Below, piece after piece: positions 59,672-64,000 of a DNA stretch of 64,000 nucleotides (within the stretch, counting starts at the first letter, position 1; each line of letters starts with the position of its first letter). The notes under the pieces were generated by a model. The model worked only from the letters and a program-made list of their open reading frames with translations, made no database searches and was not told the origin of the DNA. Source of the stretch: Protopterus annectens. Lineage: Eukaryota > Chordata > Ceratodontiformes > Protopteridae. Both the position numbers and the translations under genes were made by a program. The stretch is taken from NCBI RefSeq assembly GCF_019279795.1, contig NC_056734.1, forward strand, positions 921,613 through 985,612. Direction: 5' to 3'.

Positions 59672-60378
59672 AGCTGCCTCAATTACTTCTTACCACTCAA
59701 CTCTCCACAGTCCACAAACTATATTACCTCCCAAATAAACCCCCCATTTTACAAGACCTAATACAACCCTACACCACCACCCGAGCTTTAAGATCAGCAG
59801 ACCAAAATCACATAAATGTCATCAAACATAAGAATGAAGCTGGCAAATCTCTTTTTGCCTGTTATATAGCAAAAGTCTGGAACTCACTTCCAAAACACAA
59901 CTTCTACAAGTTCTGCTCCACAATTTAAAATCTACTCAAAAACCACTACTGTAACAACTGGCTATGTCCATGTGACTCCCCAGGCTAATCCACTACATTA
60001 GCAGTTATACAATGACTCTACCAAGGATCACCTAATAGTGCCTAACCTCTGGATATTAATTCTTAACTAATGATGTTCTTTTCTATTGGTATCTACTTAT
60101 ACATCTCTGAAGACAGTTAAACATATTCCTACATACAACTGGTATACCTCAAGAATACAATAATTGTATCTATACATATATCTGTGAAGAAATGTAAAAT
60201 ATGTTCTTGTATAATATTGTATGAATTTAGAAGAAAGTGTTGTAATTCAAAAAATGTTATTTGTTAGATTGTTTTTAAGTGGAGCTTTTATCCTCGGGCC
60301 TCCACTGAAAATGGACCTGTGTCCAGTCGGACTTTCCCGGTCATCAAATGTAAAATAAAAATAAAATAAAAAATAAAA
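59672..60378 (+). mobile_element. L2/CR1-like LINE 3' fragment, 6-bp TSD
   Basis: A 707-bp 5'-truncated insertion. It codes for the last part of ORF2 (L-S-T-V-H-K-L-Y, R-A-L-R-S-A-D, K-V-W-N-S-L-P; 59647-59928), then the conserved 3' block (60285-60345) and an (AAAAT)n-like tail. The repeat atccac lies at 59666-59671 and 60379-60384. Copy D (42385-42400) has the uninterrupted site. Confidence 0.9.
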
Positions 60379-60429
60379 ATCCACTCCCTACTCCTCCTGG
60401 CATAGCTAGCACTACCTCACATCATCACA

Positions 60430-61363
<934 letters not shown>

Positions 61364-61366
61364 AGA

Positions 61367-61489
61367 GTTGGGTTATAGATGGAAGGAGTTTGGCTTGCTA
61401 GTCTTACAGGCTTTATTGATTTGGTATTAGACTGCTATAGTTATTTAGGGCTGTTGCATGCGTGTTGCTGTTGGTGGAAATAATTTCAA
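61367..61489. repeat. Direct repeat of about 125 bp, copy 1
   Basis: About 92% identical to 62081-62206, containing 'ggaaggagtttggcttgcta' and 'gctgttggtggaaataattt'. The copies are 715 bp apart, same orientation. Confidence 0.88.
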
Positions 61490-62080
61490 TTTTCTGATAA
61501 AGTTCGGCAGGTGAATTGTGTTAGAATCATGCTCACATTTAGAATGAAAGGTATGGAATTTAGAGACTGCAAAGGAAAAGAAGTATGTGCTGTCGCAGCA
61601 TGCTAATGCAAATAAAACTGTGCTTTATTTATCTGTCTGAAGCAGAATTAATAGAGGCTGTAAACTGACAGTTAAGCTGATACTTTGGACTAAAGTTGTA
61701 TACTCATCTGACTGATAACTGGGAATTTTGCACAAAGCTGGGGGATTGAAAGTCACCTTTAAAAGTATAATGCCAATTTTAAGAACATTTTGTTTTTTAC
61801 ATAAATTGCCCTTTAATTTTTACTATGTTGGAAATTGCATTATCAAGTCTTGCACATCTCCTAGGGAGCAATAAAGCATAAAACACACTTTTTTTCCTTT
61901 CTGGGCTGCATGCTAAAATGCAAATTGACCTTCGGTAGACTACAGGGGTATTATGATATGGAGTAAAATATAATAATGTTGGGAACATAAGGATAGATGT
62001 GTTAAGCTGCATATAGCACCAAATGCATGAATACTTCATGCCATTCAGACACTTGAAAGAGAGAAAGAAAGAAATGTGTT
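61490..62080. other. Spacer between direct repeats; no feature
   Basis: No gene or element recognised. Confidence 0.4.
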
Positions 62081-62206
62081 TGTTGGGTTATAGAGGGAAG
62101 GAGTTTGGCTTGCTAGTCTTACGGGCTTGATTGATTTGGTATTAGACTGCTATAGTTTTTTAGGGCTGTTGTAAATGTATGTTGCTGTTGGTGGAAATAA
62201 TTTCAT
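62081..62206. repeat. Direct repeat of about 125 bp, copy 2
   Basis: See 61367-61489. This copy has a 4-bp longer segment after 'gggctgttg'. Confidence 0.88.
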
Positions 62207-63552
62207 TACTAATAGTCAGTGGTTTGACTTATTTCAGAGTTCCCTATATTTATTCTGATTTTGAGGGGTTTTATCTTTGTGATACTGTTTTCATAACTGA
62301 TCATGAGGTAGGACCCACTGAGTTGCCTGAGGATGGAGACAAATGCAGTCAGACAGAAAGATGTGGTACTAATGCAGAAGATGAAGTCATGGGATGCTGA
62401 AATGTTATTGTGGAACAAACATGTGAAAACTGGGTAATAGTCATTGTCACTGAGGGAGTATAAGGTTATTTCTGAGTTTCAGATGCTACTCAGTACTGAG
62501 GAAATGATCCAGCTTAAAATGCTTCAATAGCCGAGGTTGTGCTAGGTTTAGTAGAAGATGTAATAAGATGAAGTAGTCCAGAAAACTGGATTTTAAGGTG
62601 TAATAAATCAATGTCACTCTTTCAGTCTGTGTTAAAATTCCCTAGGACTACAAATTTCAACCTTTTGTTGGTGGATAACCATGAGAAGATGCCCTGGGAA
62701 ATCTGTTTGTTTGGGGTTGGAGGGATATAGAAAACTCCATGTACTGTGTTGTTTTTAATAAGATGATTTTATTGACAGTAAGAATGGAATCCCATTCATT
62801 ACAGTTAAGGACTTACAGGGGTGTAGGGCGCAGGACAAGGAGCTAGAGTATGTCCACTTCAGCAGCTCAGTTATGGTTACTTTTAGAAGTCTAAAACCTT
62901 GTGGGAATAATTTTGGATATTTTAGGTAAGATTGTCTAGGGTTCTGTAACTGCCAAGATTTCTGAAATGGTTAGTCCATGCATGTAAGCAACTTTGTTTC
63001 TCGTGTTCTGTGAATGTATGCATAACTTTCAAGTCCTTTGTGGGAATGCCTTAGGGTCAGAAGGGGAAGAAGGAATGGCACTTGATGAGAAGATGTTAGG
63101 TCAAGGTTAGAGTGTATTGTTACCACAGTTTAGTAAGAATCGTTTTAGAATATGGGTACAAAGTGTGGCTATGGAGTTTTTTTTTTTGTTAAGGGGAATT
63201 GTACTGAATGTTTTATAGCATCATATAGACTGAGTCTTTTAGGAAGTAATCAGTACCATGGCTTAGAAATGCCTGAGAACATGAGTGTTGGAAGGGGCTG
63301 TGAGATAACAGCAGTTCAAGCTGCTACATAATCAAGAGTTTTAAACCTTTTAGGAAAGTTGTTAAAGTACTGCAGTTATTAAGCTATATGATGATTTTAT
63401 AAATTAGATATGCTAGTGTTCATAATTTACATGCAAGGATTTACATGATTTGTATTTATTATAACACAAACTGGTATATTAACATAATTCATGGGAGTAG
63501 AGCTTTAAGGCACTAGTAATGATGTGTGAAATATTTAGCATTTCACAAAGGT
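62207..63552. other. No recognised feature
   Basis: Short ORFs without motifs. Confidence 0.4.
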
Positions 63553-64000
63553 ATGTATTATAGCAATAACCCATGCCTGGGTGTGGGTAATGCTGGATTT
63601 ACCCACGGTTGGCGTGGTTTGGTCCCGAGGGCGAAACCAGAGGGACCAAACAAAGCCAACCGTGGGTAAATACAGCATTACCCACACCCAGAAGTGGGTT
63701 ATTGCTATTATACCATGACATTATTTAAGAAAATAAACTATTACTTTTCTTAAATAATGGCATAGTATAATGCCTGTTTACTGCCCTTCCGCAGATGTCT
63801 GGCATCTGCGGCAGTTCTGATGTACTGCGCCTGCGCAGTACATCAGAGTTGTGGCAAAGCAACGGAGAAAGCAAGATCTCCGTTGCTTTTTTACTGTTTG
63901 CTATGTTAAATGGGTTTAACATAGTGAGACAGCTTTAAAATAAGCAACGGAGATGTCCGTTGCTTATTTTAAAACTGTCTCGCTATGTTAAACCCATTTA
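63553..64000. repeat. Train of consecutive and nested hairpins
   Basis: Stems found in order: 63558-63712 (arms of about 64 bp, small bulges); 63705-63775 (core stem 63719-63733 with 63745-63759); 63789-63797 with 63803-63811; 63817-63830 with 63833-63846; 63856-63868 with 63877-63889; 63901-63910 with 63915-63924; and 63907-63951 with 63956-64000, which reaches the window edge. Stem words are reused: aagcaacgga is in the fifth and seventh hairpins, and ctatgttaaa in the sixth and seventh. No coding sequence. The arrangement resembles, in style, the hairpin-armed elements, but the sequence is different. Confidence 0.85.

Larger units (their letters stand above)
58097..60429 (+). mobile_element. 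LTR-like repeat family, copy C, with LINE insertion
   Basis: Starts TGTGAAGTCC and ends CATCATCACA. The length without the LINE insert is about 1.6 kb. The first half matches copy B ('ggccagtaatcaag', 'caggcccc.aataagactcc', 'gtgtccctgc', 'ccagccaca'). The second half matches copy D. It therefore joins A/B and D into one family. No matching 5-bp duplication is evident, so this copy may be the edge of a longer element or rearranged. Confidence 0.78.

Noticed and set aside
46568-60429. One long LTR retrotransposon with copies B and C as its two LTRs
   Set aside because: Copy B has its own 5-bp duplication. The DNA between B and C is filled with unrelated minus-strand L1/Tx1 pieces and shows no gag-pol.

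Overview
This window looks like intergenic or intronic DNA from a large, repeat-rich, AT-rich vertebrate genome. I found no host protein-coding exon and no structural RNA gene. Nearly everything I can explain is transposable-element DNA or simple repeats. The tRNA-headed SINEs are of the kind common in fish, and CR1, L2-like, RTE and L1/Tx1 LINEs sit side by side. That suggests a fish or another basal vertebrate (a bichir-, lungfish- or amphibian-type genome is possible), but I cannot name the species.

Layout. 1-138 is a direct repeat of 6741-6878. 905-3390 is a 5'-complete but 3'-truncated CR1-type LINE with tandem 5' repeats and an esterase-type ORF1. 5495-5841 is a full SINE with a 19-bp target duplication. 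8216-12100 is a decayed but nearly full-length L2/CR1-like LINE on the minus strand, followed by a degenerate dimeric satellite (12300-14640). 14738-15106, 24170-24545, 47297-47636 and 57976-58096 are members of one short element family with a conserved core and variable hairpin arms. 19290-20610, 41580-42420, 46568-48280 and 58097-60429 belong to one LTR-like family, and the 46568 copy is a solo LTR with TGTGA...TCACA ends and a 5-bp target duplication. 22429-23098 and 26215-26972 are large inverted repeats. 24560-26130 and 40690-41560 are CR1 relics, and 39430-40110 is an RTE relic.

The most informative block is 29600-37010. There a plus-strand L2-like LINE is split by a minus-strand relative (30705-34218) with a 6-bp target duplication. 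The inserted LINE carries a nearly intact ORF2. Its 5' end is fused to 140 bp copied from the reverse-transcriptase region of another LINE, which indicates template switching. 44472-46475 is a 5'-truncated L1/Tx1 insertion with a 10-bp target duplication. Further L1/Tx1 pieces lie at 50365-51840, 53118-53321 and 54240-56120.

The window ends (63553-64000) in a dense run of consecutive and nested perfect hairpins, which continues past the edge.

The best candidates for something undescribed are the hairpin-armed element family and the terminal hairpin train. Next is the shared arrangement in the L2-like LINEs of a hydrophobic N-terminal segment, a 2A-like D-I-x-P-N-P-G-P motif and then the endonuclease. 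These elements do not form a pathway. They record successive insertions, nested in a readable order.
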